From assembly GCF_001590965.1 (NCBI RefSeq), contig NZ_BCTW01000011.1:1-64000 (forward strand): a DNA stretch of 64,000 nucleotides. Direction: 5' to 3'. This stretch comes from Novosphingobium lentum NBRC 107847. Its GTDB lineage: Bacteria; Pseudomonadota; Alphaproteobacteria; Sphingomonadales; Sphingomonadaceae. The translations under genes were made by a program, and so were the position numbers. Within the stretch, counting starts at the first letter, position 1; every line of letters begins with the position of its first letter. Below, in pieces: positions 1 to 7,100 of this stretch. Below the pieces are notes generated by a model that was not told where the DNA came from, searched no databases, and saw nothing but the letters and a program-made list of their open reading frames with translations.

Positions 1-310
1 ACGGTCTTCGTCCAGTTGGGCCAGAGAGTGTGGAGCGCAGCGGTCATCTGGGATGACGATAGTCCGGTTGTCCTCAGCCGGTCCAGAAGTCCTTGACGGC
101 ATGTGATGGCTTGGGTGTCGCAAGCCGCCGAAGCGACGGGATCATCACCATGTCCGGTCATTGCCGGGGCGCATGTCCGCGCAAGCCCGTAGCCGGGCTT
201 CTCCTCTCACGTTTCGACCCTGCGGGTGCGCGCACCTGCTGTGCCCCGGCCAGCCGGTCCCTGTCGAAAGACCCCGATCGGCGGGGTTTGAGCAAGCACA
301 GGATCAGCAC
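1..310 (+). other. Non-coding leader upstream of the DUF3768 gene
   Basis: I see no convincing gene here. The part next to the gene is rich in short hairpins: arms AAGCCCG and CGGGCTT around TAGC near 185-202, and ACCCCG (271-276) pairing with CGGGGT (282-287), followed by TTTG. A purine-rich AGGA at about 298-302 is the likely ribosome binding site for the ATG at 311. The hairpins could act as an attenuator or mRNA stabiliser; that is inference. Confidence 0.4.
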
Positions 311-703
311 ATGTCCGATCGACCAGTCTCCCCCGCCCCAGCCGTGGATCGTATCTCGACCATCGCGACCCTCAACGACGCGCTGCGGCAGAACCTCACG
401 CAACCCGGCCATAACCGCGTGGTGATGACCCTCGGTGTCCAGGATCTGATCGGCGACGTCAGCCTGTTCCGCAACTTCCATGCCCGAGCCGAATTGCTCC
501 GCGCGATCCGGGACTATGATCAATTCGGCGTCGACGTGGATCCGCACGGCGAGCGGGATTTCGGCCGCTTCACGTTTCGCGACGCAGCGCTTTACTGGAA
601 GATCGATTATTATGATCGCGCGCTCGACTTCGGCTCACCCGATCCTGCCGACCCGCAAGTCACCACCCGCGTGCTGACAATTCTCCTCACCAGCGAATAT
701 TGA
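311..703 (+). CDS. DUF3768 domain protein
   Basis: A 130-residue protein that fills the DUF3768 family from end to end. The signature is the C-terminal half: DPHGERDFGRF, then YWKIDYYDRALDFGSPDPAD, then TTRVLTILLTSEY at the very end. The open frame extends upstream to 161, but family similarity begins at the ATG at 311, so that start is used. No enzymatic or DNA-binding motif is visible and no signal peptide is present. The family is of unknown function and, from general knowledge, common on alphaproteobacterial plasmids and integrated elements next to partition or anti-restriction genes, which fits the par operon downstream. A GC-rich hairpin follows the stop. Confidence 0.85.
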   Translation: MSDRPVSPAPAVDRISTIATLNDALRQNLTQPGHNRVVMTLGVQDLIGDVSLFRNFHARAELLRAIRDYDQFGVDVDPHGERDFGRFTFRDAALYWKIDYYDRALDFGSPDPADPQVTTRVLTILLTSEY

Positions 704-709
704 GACAGT

Positions 710-734
710 CTGGCCCCGTCCCTCACGGGGCCAG
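710..734 (+). terminator. GC-rich hairpin after DUF3768 (possible terminator)
   Basis: Ten-base perfect arms CTGGCCCCGT (710-719) and ACGGGGCCAG (725-734) enclose CCCTC, six bases after the stop codon. There is no U-tract, so it may stabilise the 3' end rather than terminate by itself. Confidence 0.5.
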
Positions 735-762
735 CTGACGCTCGACCAGTCGCGTGCCACAA

Positions 763-780
763 AGTCTGCTTGAGCAGACT
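763..780 (+). repeat. 18-bp inverted repeat, copy 1
   Basis: AGTCTGCTTGAGCAGACT: 8-base perfect arms around TG. An identical 18-mer lies at 3422-3439 upstream of mobC. Both copies are followed within 1-4 bases by TCAGAC (785-790 here). This is probably the operator of a plasmid-borne ribbon-helix-helix or Par/Mob protein, or a centromere-type site. Confidence 0.7.
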
Positions 781-814
781 CGCGTCAGACCTTGTCGCAG
801 GTCCGCATCAATTC

Positions 815-848
815 GCCGCATCTGTATTGAATTCAATACAGATGCGGC
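815..848 (+). promoter_or_regulatory. 34-bp perfect palindrome in the par promoter region
   Basis: A perfect palindrome centred on GAATTC (829-834); the left arm begins GCCGCATCTGTATTG. It overlaps a plausible -35 (TTGAAT, 827-832) with a 17-bp spacer to TAGTCT (850-855), and ends about 35 bases before the GTG of the first par-operon gene. The position suggests an autoregulatory operator, perhaps for the ribbon-helix-helix protein or ParA/ParB. Confidence 0.7.
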
Positions 849-882
849 ATAGTCTTTCCACCTTGTTGGCTGGGAGGAGAGG

Positions 883-1131
883 GTGCCGGTGGCGGGTGCA
901 GGGCAGGGGAGCGAAAGCAGGCGTTCCGCCTTTTTGCAGCTTCGGGTGACCCCGACGATGCACAGCGCGATCACGCGCCTGGCGCTCGATCACGACAATC
1001 TCACAGTCCGCGCGCTCGTCATGAACGCGCTCAAGCAAACCTATGGTCTCGATGTCCCTGACGAGGAGCTTCGCGATCGGCGCGGCCGTCAGGCACGACC
1101 AGCGCATTCCGAGGAGACCGACCATGGCTGA
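883..1131 (+). CDS. Small ribbon-helix-helix-like protein of the partition operon
   Basis: An 82-residue protein starting at GTG 883, chosen because GGAGG (873-877) lies five bases upstream and no better start exists. Residues about 16-50 (FLQLRVTPTMHSAITRLAL then TVRALVMNALKQ) have a beta strand followed by two helices, as in ribbon-helix-helix DNA-binding or ParC/ParG-type accessory proteins. It is the first gene of an operon continuing into a small membrane protein, ParA and ParB. The 34-bp palindrome just upstream is a natural candidate binding site. The family assignment is inferred from pattern, not from a match to a named protein. Confidence 0.6.
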   Translation: MPVAGAGQGSESRRSAFLQLRVTPTMHSAITRLALDHDNLTVRALVMNALKQTYGLDVPDEELRDRRGRQARPAHSEETDHG

Positions 1132-1297
1132 GTATTTTTCGCGGCATCCTGATCATGCCATCCTGTTTGCGTTCGCCTGCTTCGCGCTGACCGTCTATCT
1201 GTTCCGCTATGTCGGACCCCGGTTCGGCGCGCGCGGCGACTGGTCCGCGCGAGACCATTATGAGCGCAACCTTCGTAACGGCGGCGACGACTTTTGA
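1124..1297 (+). CDS. Small single-span membrane protein
   Basis: A 57-residue product from the ATG at 1124, preceded by GAGGAGA. It overlaps the end of the previous gene by 8 bases, which suggests translational coupling. Residues about 13-31 (AILFAFACFALTVYLF and neighbours) form one hydrophobic segment; the rest is charged and the C-terminus acidic. I do not recognise the family. Its place between a ribbon-helix-helix gene and parA makes it a conserved-looking passenger of the par operon, with no evidence of function. Confidence 0.55.
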   Translation: MAEYFSRHPDHAILFAFACFALTVYLFRYVGPRFGARGDWSARDHYERNLRNGGDDF

Positions 1298-1325
1298 GCG
1301 CGACTGCAGGGAACGGAAGACAGAC

Positions 1326-2090
1326 GTGAAGACCATCGTGATCAGCCTGCTGAAAGGCGGCGTCGGCAAAACCTTCTTTGCAACCCATCTCGCCTGGTAT
1401 CTTGCCGAGCAGGAAGGGCGGAGGGTCGCGTTTCTCGACCTCGATCCGCAGGGGAGCTCGACGCGACGTTTGGCGAAAGAGCGGACGGGCCTGTTCTCGG
1501 CCGACCTGTTCGATCCCGAGGCGAAGCTGGCGGTCGGCGACACCGCGGGGATCACGGTGTTTGGTGCCGACTCCCGGCTGCAGATGATCAAGGCCGCCGA
1601 GGATGTGCGTGATTTCATCATCCGGTTTCGCGCGCTGCCCGAGCATTTCGACTATTGCGTGATCGACACCGGACCCAAGTGGGACGAGCTGACCCTGAGC
1701 GCGATGGCGGTCGCCGATGAAGTCATCGCGCCCGTCCAGGTCGCCGAAGACTCGATCGAGTGCGCCAAGATGCTGCTGACGGCACTGAAAAAGGCAGAAG
1801 CCGCGCGCGGCGGTCGCAAGGTCAATTTCCTTGGGCTGCTGCCCTCCATGGTGAATGCTTTCGACAAGCGCGAGATGGACAATGCCGTGAAGCTCGCGAC
1901 GGCGGTCGGGCCGACGATGATGTTCCCGGCGTTCGTCAAGGCCCGCCCGACCTACAAGCATTCGGCAGAGAACCACCATGCTGTCTGGCACGAGAAGGGA
2001 AGCGGGGCCAAGGCGGCATCGGAGGAAATCCGCAGCATCCTCGCCGAAGTGGAGCGCCGGGTAGAGGCGCGGACCAAGGAGACCGCCTGA
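1326..2090 (+). CDS. parA: ParA family partition ATPase
   Basis: A 254-residue ParA/MinD-type ATPase expected to position plasmid copies by nucleoid-bound gradients. The deviant Walker A motif LKGGVGKTFFATHLA lies near residues 8-22, the A' region FLDLDPQGSSTRR near 40, and the Walker B-like CVIDTGPKWDE about 110-120. The GTG at 1326 places the P-loop at the usual distance from the N-terminus for a short class Ib ParA lacking an N-terminal helix-turn-helix; the frame is open further upstream (ATG at 1260). The stop overlaps the parB start (TGATG), typical of coupled parAB. Confidence 0.93.
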   Translation: MKTIVISLLKGGVGKTFFATHLAWYLAEQEGRRVAFLDLDPQGSSTRRLAKERTGLFSADLFDPEAKLAVGDTAGITVFGADSRLQMIKAAEDVRDFIIRFRALPEHFDYCVIDTGPKWDELTLSAMAVADEVIAPVQVAEDSIECAKMLLTALKKAEAARGGRKVNFLGLLPSMVNAFDKREMDNAVKLATAVGPTMMFPAFVKARPTYKHSAENHHAVWHEKGSGAKAASEEIRSILAEVERRVEARTKETA

Positions 2091-2986
2091 TGGGCAAGTT
2101 TGACCAACGGGCCGAAGAGTTCGGGATGCTGGTCGGCGCGCATGAGAGTGCGCGCCGCGTCGAGGATTTGCCGCTTGAATGGATCATCCCCGATCCCGGC
2201 AATCCTCGTACGCAATTCGACGAGGGCGAACTCGCCGAACTGGCCGCGTCGATCGAGGCGCGCGGCGTCCTGCAGCCGATCATCGTCCGGGCCAAGGATG
2301 CAAACGGCAAGCATATCATCCGCATGGGCGAGCGGCGCTACCGCGCCTCGCTCGCGGCGGGGAGGAAGACCATTCCCGCGATTGTCAGCGAGGCGGGGGA
2401 GGGGGCCGATGTCCTTGCCGACCAGATCGTCGAGAATGACCAGCGGGCCGGGCTCTCCGCGCAGGAGCTTGCGCTTGGCGTCGAACGGATGCTGGCAGAG
2501 GGCAAGAACCAAGCCGACATCGCCAAGGCGCTTGGCCGCTCCAAGCAGTTCGTCTCGCTCTATGCGACTTATGGTGAGATGGAGCCGTATCTGCGCGAGG
2601 CGATCGACAAGGCCCCCATCCGCGTCCTCTACGATTTGCACCGCGCTGCCCGCAAGCATCCGGTCGAGGTGCGCGCGTTCGTCGGGAGCTTCGGCGATCG
2701 CGGCGTGACGCTTGCCGAGGGGACGAAGTTCGTGGCGTCGCTAAAAGCGCCGGTTGCGGTGCAGGATGTACCAGCCCGGACTGAGGCTCCTTCGGCGCCG
2801 ATCGAGCCGAGGCCGGCGAAGGGAGCGGGCAGGGGAGGGCGATCCTCGACGCCCACCCAGGCAAGCCCGGTCAAGGTGATGGTCGGAAGCCGTCCCGCGC
2901 GCCTGGTCCTGCCCGAACGGGTCCGGGTCGTGTTCGATGACGGCGACGAGATTGAGGTGGCGTCGATCGACCTGTCGTTCGATTGA
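2090..2986 (+). CDS. parB: ParB/RepB/Spo0J family partition protein
   Basis: A 298-residue ParB. The N-terminal nuclease-like CTP-binding domain (about residues 25-110) includes IPDPGNPRTQF, GVLQPIIVR and the GERRYRAS box. It is followed by a helix-turn-helix region (about 120-190; LAEGKNQADIAKALGRSKQFVS). A low-complexity Pro/Ala/Arg linker leads to a C-terminal piece starting SPVKVMVGSRPARLVL that looks like a small beta domain, as in KorB-type ParBs. It starts at the ATG inside the parA stop. Candidate target sites are the 34-bp palindrome and the two 18-bp repeats flanking this operon. Confidence 0.92.
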   Translation: MGKFDQRAEEFGMLVGAHESARRVEDLPLEWIIPDPGNPRTQFDEGELAELAASIEARGVLQPIIVRAKDANGKHIIRMGERRYRASLAAGRKTIPAIVSEAGEGADVLADQIVENDQRAGLSAQELALGVERMLAEGKNQADIAKALGRSKQFVSLYATYGEMEPYLREAIDKAPIRVLYDLHRAARKHPVEVRAFVGSFGDRGVTLAEGTKFVASLKAPVAVQDVPARTEAPSAPIEPRPAKGAGRGGRSSTPTQASPVKVMVGSRPARLVLPERVRVVFDDGDEIEVASIDLSFD

Positions 2987-3047
2987 CACGATTAGGGTAG
3001 GGTGATGAACTGAGGTTCGTGAGTCCCTGTGGGAAGCGAGATTGCCG

Positions 3048-3257
3048 ATGGCCGGTGAGTTGGACGATATCTGCGCGCAAGTGGATTGCCCGAAATGCGG
3101 GGCGATCCTCAATGTGCCATTCAGCCAGATACGCTTGCAGAAGGCCGCGGCCTGTTCGTGCGGCGCGATGATCCGCCTTGAGGACGACACTCCGATCGCG
3201 GCCATTCAACGACTGATCGACGAGGCCAACCCGCCATCATCGGCTAATGATGCCTAG
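3048..3257 (+). CDS. Small zinc-ribbon protein
   Basis: A 69-residue protein with two Cys pairs, CPKCG near residue 15 and CSCG near 38, giving a one-zinc ribbon. The remainder is a short helix ending IQRLIDEANPP. The ATG at 3048 follows GGGAAGCGAG; an in-frame TTG at 3042 is less likely. It lies 61 bases after parB, with a strong terminator downstream, so it may end the par transcript. Function is unknown; similar ribbons are common as accessory proteins on mobile elements. Confidence 0.65.
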   Translation: MAGELDDICAQVDCPKCGAILNVPFSQIRLQKAAACSCGAMIRLEDDTPIAAIQRLIDEANPPSSANDA

Positions 3258-3319
3258 CGCTGGACCAACCACCAGAACCCCTCACTCCGCGTAGAGAAAT
3301 CGAGTTTTCAGATAGAATG

Positions 3320-3360
3320 ATGGCGGCATCCCTTCTTCCAGGGATGCCGCCATTTTCATT
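3320..3360 (+). terminator. Rho-independent terminator after the par region
   Basis: Fourteen-base perfect arms, ATGGCGGCATCCCT (3320-3333) and AGGGATGCCGCCAT (3340-3353), surround a 6-base loop and are followed by TTTCATTT. This is the clearest intrinsic terminator in the window and separates the par genes from the mobilisation genes. Confidence 0.9.
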
Positions 3361-3421
3361 TCACCGGGCATTTTCCCTTTCCTGATTATGCTTGGAAGAC
3401 GATGCTTCGAGAAATGCGCCG

Positions 3422-3439
3422 AGTCTGCTTGAGCAGACT
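3422..3439 (+). repeat. 18-bp inverted repeat, copy 2
   Basis: An identical copy of AGTCTGCTTGAGCAGACT found at 763-780, followed after one base by TCAGAC (3441-3446). It lies 70 bases upstream of mobC and next to the candidate nic region, so it may be an operator for mobC and the relaxase or part of oriT. Confidence 0.7.
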
Positions 3440-3455
3440 GTCAGACGAGTGGTTT

Positions 3456-3480
3456 TAGGTGAGGGCCGGATAGGCTTGTC
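3456..3480 (-). other. Candidate oriT nic region
   Basis: On the - strand the sequence reads AAGCCTATCCGGCCCTC. The core CCTATCCGGCCC differs by one base from the IncP/RP4 nic core CCTATCCTGCCC, as I know it. It sits between the 18-bp repeat and mobC, where oriT is expected next to relaxosome genes. The exact nick position is not determined. Confidence 0.45.
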
Positions 3481-3509
3481 GCCGGGGATGTTTAACAATA
3501 GGGTGGCGC

Positions 3510-4040
3510 ATGGCGTTTTTCGGCCTCCGGCTGCCCGACGATCTCGCGGCGCGCTTCGATGCGATGGCGGCCTCCCACGGAGGTCGGTCGGCTCTCCTTC
3601 GCGGCCTGGTCGATCAGGCTTTGCGCCGGCCGGACGATGAGGTCACCGTGCCTTCGCCGCGGGAACGGACCACCGCACGCGTTGAGGTCCGACTGACCGC
3701 TACAGACGTGGAGCGGCTCGACGCCGCTGCCGACGAGCGGGGTCTCAAGCGTACCGAGTGGATCGTCGCGCTGCTGCGCCGTCGTCTGTACGGTAAGGCG
3801 CCGCCGCCGCGTGCGGATCGCCTGGCGATCTCGCAGTCCTGGCGGGAGCTGAACCGCATCGGCATCAACCTCAACCAGGCGGTACACGCGCTCAATGCCG
3901 CGACGATGGTGGACTCGCGTCTCGACCTGGTTCGTGAAGCCGCCCGGGTCGCGTCGTTCAACACGGAGGTCCAGGGTCAACTCCGCGCGCTGGGCAAGGC
4001 ACTCGCCGGCGACACGTCCTATTGGGACACGCCGTCGTGA
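3510..4040 (+). CDS. mobC: MobC-like relaxosome accessory protein
   Basis: A 176-residue protein with the MobC hallmark LNRIGINLNQAVHALNAA (about residues 112-130), an accessory domain that helps melt oriT and recruit the relaxase. Unusually, two ribbon-helix-helix-like blocks precede it: FFGLRLPDDLAARFDAMA near residue 3 and VEVRLTATDVERLDAAADE near 58. The start ATG follows a poor ribosome site. The stop overlaps the GTG of the relaxase gene (GTGA), so the two are coupled. The 18-bp repeat and nic-like sequence immediately upstream fit a relaxosome function. Confidence 0.85.
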   Translation: MAFFGLRLPDDLAARFDAMAASHGGRSALLRGLVDQALRRPDDEVTVPSPRERTTARVEVRLTATDVERLDAAADERGLKRTEWIVALLRRRLYGKAPPPRADRLAISQSWRELNRIGINLNQAVHALNAATMVDSRLDLVREAARVASFNTEVQGQLRALGKALAGDTSYWDTPS

Positions 4041-5164
4041 GCGATGACGACGACATCCTGCCGCTGCCGAGCCTGATGGAAGCGTGGCGACCGCCCACCG
4101 GTGGCAAGCGGACGCTAAAGGGCGGGACACTGCGGATATCGTCGGGCGGGAAGGGCAGGGGAGGGACGGGCACCTCGCCGAACCTGTCGCAGGCCGAGGC
4201 GCGCGCGAAGCTCGAGCGGATCGTGCGCAAGGCACCCGAGGTCATGGTCAAGATCTCGGGCAAGCAGCGCGGGGCGACCCACCTTGGTGAGCATTTCGGA
4301 TACGTCAGTCGGCACGGCAAACTTGAGGTGCGCAGCAGTGAGGGCGAGATCATCACGGACGAGAAGCGGCTCAAGGCCCTCGCCGGCGACTGGGAGATGC
4401 TCGACGAGGCGATGAATATCTACGGCAAGGACCGACCCATCTCGACATCGATGATTCTGTCGATGCCGGGCGGGACGACCGACGCCGCGACGATTGTCGA
4501 TGCGGCGCAGGCGTTCGCTCGCGTCGAGTTCGAAGGTCAGTTTGCGTATACGATCGCGCTTCACACCGATACCGATCACCCTCATGTTCATCTGACGGTC
4601 GCCAACCAGGGCGAGGACGGGTCGCGCTTCAATCCGCGAAAGGCCGACCTTCACCATTTCCGCGAGAGCTTCGCCCATGAACTCCGAGAGCGCGGTATCG
4701 CGGCGGAGGCCACACCACGGCGCGCGCGCGGGCATGTCCAAAAGAGGGTTCGTTCATCAGCCCGGCATTTGGAAGCCCGGACCGCCGGACAGGGCAGGGG
4801 GCTCGACATCAGCCGGCTGACCGAAGAGCGCGCAGCCGAGTTTGCGCGCTCGGCGAATCCTGAGCGGCGACCGGAGGATGTGGCGGCGCTCGGCCGTCAG
4901 AAACTCATTCGTGGCGCCTACCGCCAAGCGGCCGCCGCGCTTGCTGCCACCGGCAAGGAAGAGGACCTGGCGCTTGCGGAGGATGTGACCAGCTTCGTGG
5001 CGGCGATGCCGCCCGCGGTCTCGCGGCGCCTTCAGCGTGCGCGCGAAATCATGATGGAGGAGCGAGCGGCATCGAGTGGCGTCGACCGCGCACTCGACCG
5101 GCCGCAGGCCGATGATCCATCACCAGATCGCGGCCCGCCGAAACCTCGTGATCGCGAGCGCTAA
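4037..5164 (+). CDS. Relaxase / mobilisation nuclease (MobP/VirD2 type)
   Basis: A 375-residue relaxase that would nick oriT and pilot the strand into the type IV channel. Motif I is HFGYVSRHGK (about residue 86), carrying the likely catalytic Tyr. Motif III, the metal-binding histidine cluster, is HTDTDHPHVHLTV near residue 178. The N-terminal 50 residues are acidic then Gly/Lys-rich and the C-terminal third is helical and charged. GTG 4037 is chosen because it overlaps the mobC stop; a TTG at 4022 is in frame but would overlap mobC more. It is short compared with TraI-type relaxases; the LPD7 region often fused to relaxases occurs here as a separate protein at 7431-8366. Confidence 0.88.
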   Translation: MSDDDDILPLPSLMEAWRPPTGGKRTLKGGTLRISSGGKGRGGTGTSPNLSQAEARAKLERIVRKAPEVMVKISGKQRGATHLGEHFGYVSRHGKLEVRSSEGEIITDEKRLKALAGDWEMLDEAMNIYGKDRPISTSMILSMPGGTTDAATIVDAAQAFARVEFEGQFAYTIALHTDTDHPHVHLTVANQGEDGSRFNPRKADLHHFRESFAHELRERGIAAEATPRRARGHVQKRVRSSARHLEARTAGQGRGLDISRLTEERAAEFARSANPERRPEDVAALGRQKLIRGAYRQAAAALAATGKEEDLALAEDVTSFVAAMPPAVSRRLQRAREIMMEERAASSGVDRALDRPQADDPSPDRGPPKPRDRER

Positions 5165-5283
5165 GATGAAGTCGATTGCGACGGCGGGCGAAGGCTAATC
5201 AGCCTGATACGCGCTCCTGAAGGCATTTAGCTCTTCGGCGCTTTGTTCCCGGCCGTACGCGCGCGCACCATGCAGCGCGTCGG
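5165..5283. other. Short intergenic region with a possible remnant frame
   Basis: No complete gene is seen. On the - strand, in another frame just past the stop of the nucleotidyltransferase gene, an open stretch reads SLTDALHGARAYGREQSAEE and stops at 5195. It could be an old C-terminal extension lost by frameshift, or chance. Confidence 0.3.
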
Positions 5284-6039
5284 TTAGAGACGATAGGCCG
5301 CTTGTAGACGGGACACGACGATGTCGCGCGTCATGTTCACGCCGAACTGCTTTGGATCGAAATCTTCCTGGCCCGACAGAGCTGCCACGAAATCGGTCAT
5401 GTCACTTTGTACCGTTGATGGAAGCGCATAGCTTGCATCCGTGGCGAGCAGCTGCAGCATCCGGGCGACATCGTTACGATGTTTGCGAACGTCCTTTTCG
5501 TCGACCCTCTCGCCGGCGGCGCGCCGTGCGCTGAGATCGAGCCAGGCACGCGCTTTGAACGGAATGATGGCTGCCTCATCGAGCACCGGAATCCCGTCGA
5601 GCGGGCGCACCATGGTCTTGAGGAACTCGTAATAGCCGCTGTCGAGGAGGATGGCCGACAGGCTGGCGGCTTCCTCGTCGATTGGGAGCGGGGTCAGATG
5701 GCTATCCTCGGCGAGCGAAATCCCCTCCGGCTTTCTGGAGAAGAGTTCGAGCATGGCAGGATAGGCTTTGTTCGCGGGTTTCTGGAATCGATAGAGGACG
5801 CGCGTCCCTTGGCTGTGTTGGCGGATTTCATATCCACCTTCCTCGACAAAGCTCAGGAAGCGCTCGGAGAACGCTGCGTCGAGAGCCTCTACGATCAGGA
5901 CGATGTCGAGATCCTTGGTTGCTCGAAAATCGAGGCCTGCCGCATCCATCAGCAGCTCGCAGGCCGCTCCGCCGATCAGCACATATTGACTGTCATACCC
6001 CTCGAAATGCGCGCGAAAACGATCGATACCAGTTACCAT
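5284..6039 (-). CDS. Nucleotidyltransferase (AbiEii-like toxin candidate)
   Basis: A 251-residue protein with a minimal nucleotidyltransferase fold. YVLIGGAACELLMD (about residues 19-32) supplies the GG motif, and TKDLDIVLIV (about 41-50) supplies the metal-binding Asp pair. Later segments (FKARAWLDLSARRA near 165; VDEKDVRKHRNDVARML near 180) resemble the helical part of AbiEii/DUF1814-type proteins, which transfer nucleotides to RNA and act as toxins. The start overlaps the upstream regulator gene by 7 bases, as in toxin-antitoxin pairs. Whether this pair is toxic, and what it modifies, cannot be read from the sequence. Confidence 0.72.
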   Translation of the reverse strand: MVTGIDRFRAHFEGYDSQYVLIGGAACELLMDAAGLDFRATKDLDIVLIVEALDAAFSERFLSFVEEGGYEIRQHSQGTRVLYRFQKPANKAYPAMLELFSRKPEGISLAEDSHLTPLPIDEEAASLSAILLDSGYYEFLKTMVRPLDGIPVLDEAAIIPFKARAWLDLSARRAAGERVDEKDVRKHRNDVARMLQLLATDASYALPSTVQSDMTDFVAALSGQEDFDPKQFGVNMTRDIVVSRLQAAYRL

Positions 6040-7049
6040 CCAAAGGGCTCCAAAAGTTGCTGTGCTGCCTGAGCCACGCGCTCATCAGGGTCATTTCGCA
6101 TGCTAAGATACAGTGAGAGCCGATCGACGACCGGCTCCCGCGTCAACGCGCGAGGATCATAGCTCCAGGTCTCGAGTTCGGCTCGATCGTCATCGTCGAA
6201 CTCGAATCCGACTCTAAGCTCCAGAGTCTGTTTGAGTTGTTTCCACCGTGCCGCCGGGACGGCCCGATGCGGGAAACGCGGCTCGGCCAACATCGTGTAA
6301 TGAGCAAGCGCGCTTTCACCCGCGAGGGGTGCAACCTCGCTGGGCAGGGTTCCTCTTACGGTGCGGACCTTGCGCACCGGCGATTGCAACCGTCCCTCCA
6401 CCGCCTGCCATAGCTCTCGATCGCGCACGACAAACTGTAGGCGGCGTTGACGGCCGACATGGCGCGCCTTGGCGATTTGAAGCGCCTCAAGTTCGTCCAG
6501 GGTGCGGCTCATGGTCATGATTGCCACCTGGAAGCGCTCTGCCAGCTGGGTCAGATTCACGTCGTTGAGATCCTCGCCGAGAAGGCTCGCGAGGATGAGG
6601 AGCTGGGTACCCGGGCCGAATTGCTCGTTTGCGGTCGCAAGATTAGGCGGCGTGCGCTCGCGCAGATCGAGCAACGCTTCGGGAACGTACAGCTGCGCGC
6701 CCGGAGCCAAAAACCCGATCTGACGCTCCACCATCTGACGACGAACGACGGCTGACACATGCTCCAGCAGCAGTATGACCAGGCGGACGCCTAACTGTCG
6801 TCGGAGCAGGTCGCGATGCTTGACGAAGTTGGCGGTAGCGCCTTGTCCGGGCGTCCGTATCGCCACGAGAAGTACCGGCTCACCATTCAGCTGGCCTCGC
6901 CAGATTCGATAGCGATCAAGGAGGAAATGGGGGAGACCTTTGCCGTCCGCAGGCTCTAGCCCCATGCGTATGCCAAACGCCGTCTCGACATAGGCATCGG
7001 CGGCTGCGGCCAGCGCATCAGGATCGGCATGGGTTCGCTTATCTAACAT
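6033..7049 (-). CDS. Winged-helix regulator / putative antitoxin
   Basis: A 338-residue partner of the nucleotidyltransferase gene. Residues about 160-215 (DLNDVNLTQLAERFQVAIMT then MSRTLDELEALQI) form a MarR-like winged helix. The N-terminal half looks like an alpha/beta domain and the C-terminal part is acidic and helical. It is longer than typical AbiEi antitoxins (about 200 residues). ATG 7049 is chosen; a GTG directly precedes it. The start region carries two nested inverted repeats of the half-site TNTAACA, two half-sites lying inside the first codons or just upstream, which suggests autorepression. Confidence 0.65.
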   Translation of the reverse strand: MLDKRTHADPDALAAAADAYVETAFGIRMGLEPADGKGLPHFLLDRYRIWRGQLNGEPVLLVAIRTPGQGATANFVKHRDLLRRQLGVRLVILLLEHVSAVVRRQMVERQIGFLAPGAQLYVPEALLDLRERTPPNLATANEQFGPGTQLLILASLLGEDLNDVNLTQLAERFQVAIMTMSRTLDELEALQIAKARHVGRQRRLQFVVRDRELWQAVEGRLQSPVRKVRTVRGTLPSEVAPLAGESALAHYTMLAEPRFPHRAVPAARWKQLKQTLELRVGFEFDDDDRAELETWSYDPRALTREPVVDRLSLYLSMRNDPDERVAQAAQQLLEPFGW

Positions 7050-7100
7050 CACATCGGCTATTTAACATTACTACTGTTAAAAAGATAGCTGCTGTTAGAT
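7041..7100 (-). promoter_or_regulatory. Nested inverted repeats at the regulator start (operator candidate)
   Basis: The inner repeat is TTTAACA (7061-7067) with TGTTAAA (7075-7081). The outer repeat is ATCTAACA (7041-7048) with TGTTAGAT (7093-7100). Both share a centre near 7071. Four copies of one half-site around a start codon are what a dimeric autorepressor would need. Confidence 0.7.

Noticed and set aside
1089..1991. A 300-codon open frame on the - strand
   Set aside because: Antisense to parA, whose Walker motifs are unmistakable.
5479..6072. A 197-codon frame on the + strand
   Set aside because: Antisense to the nucleotidyltransferase gene, which has family motifs.
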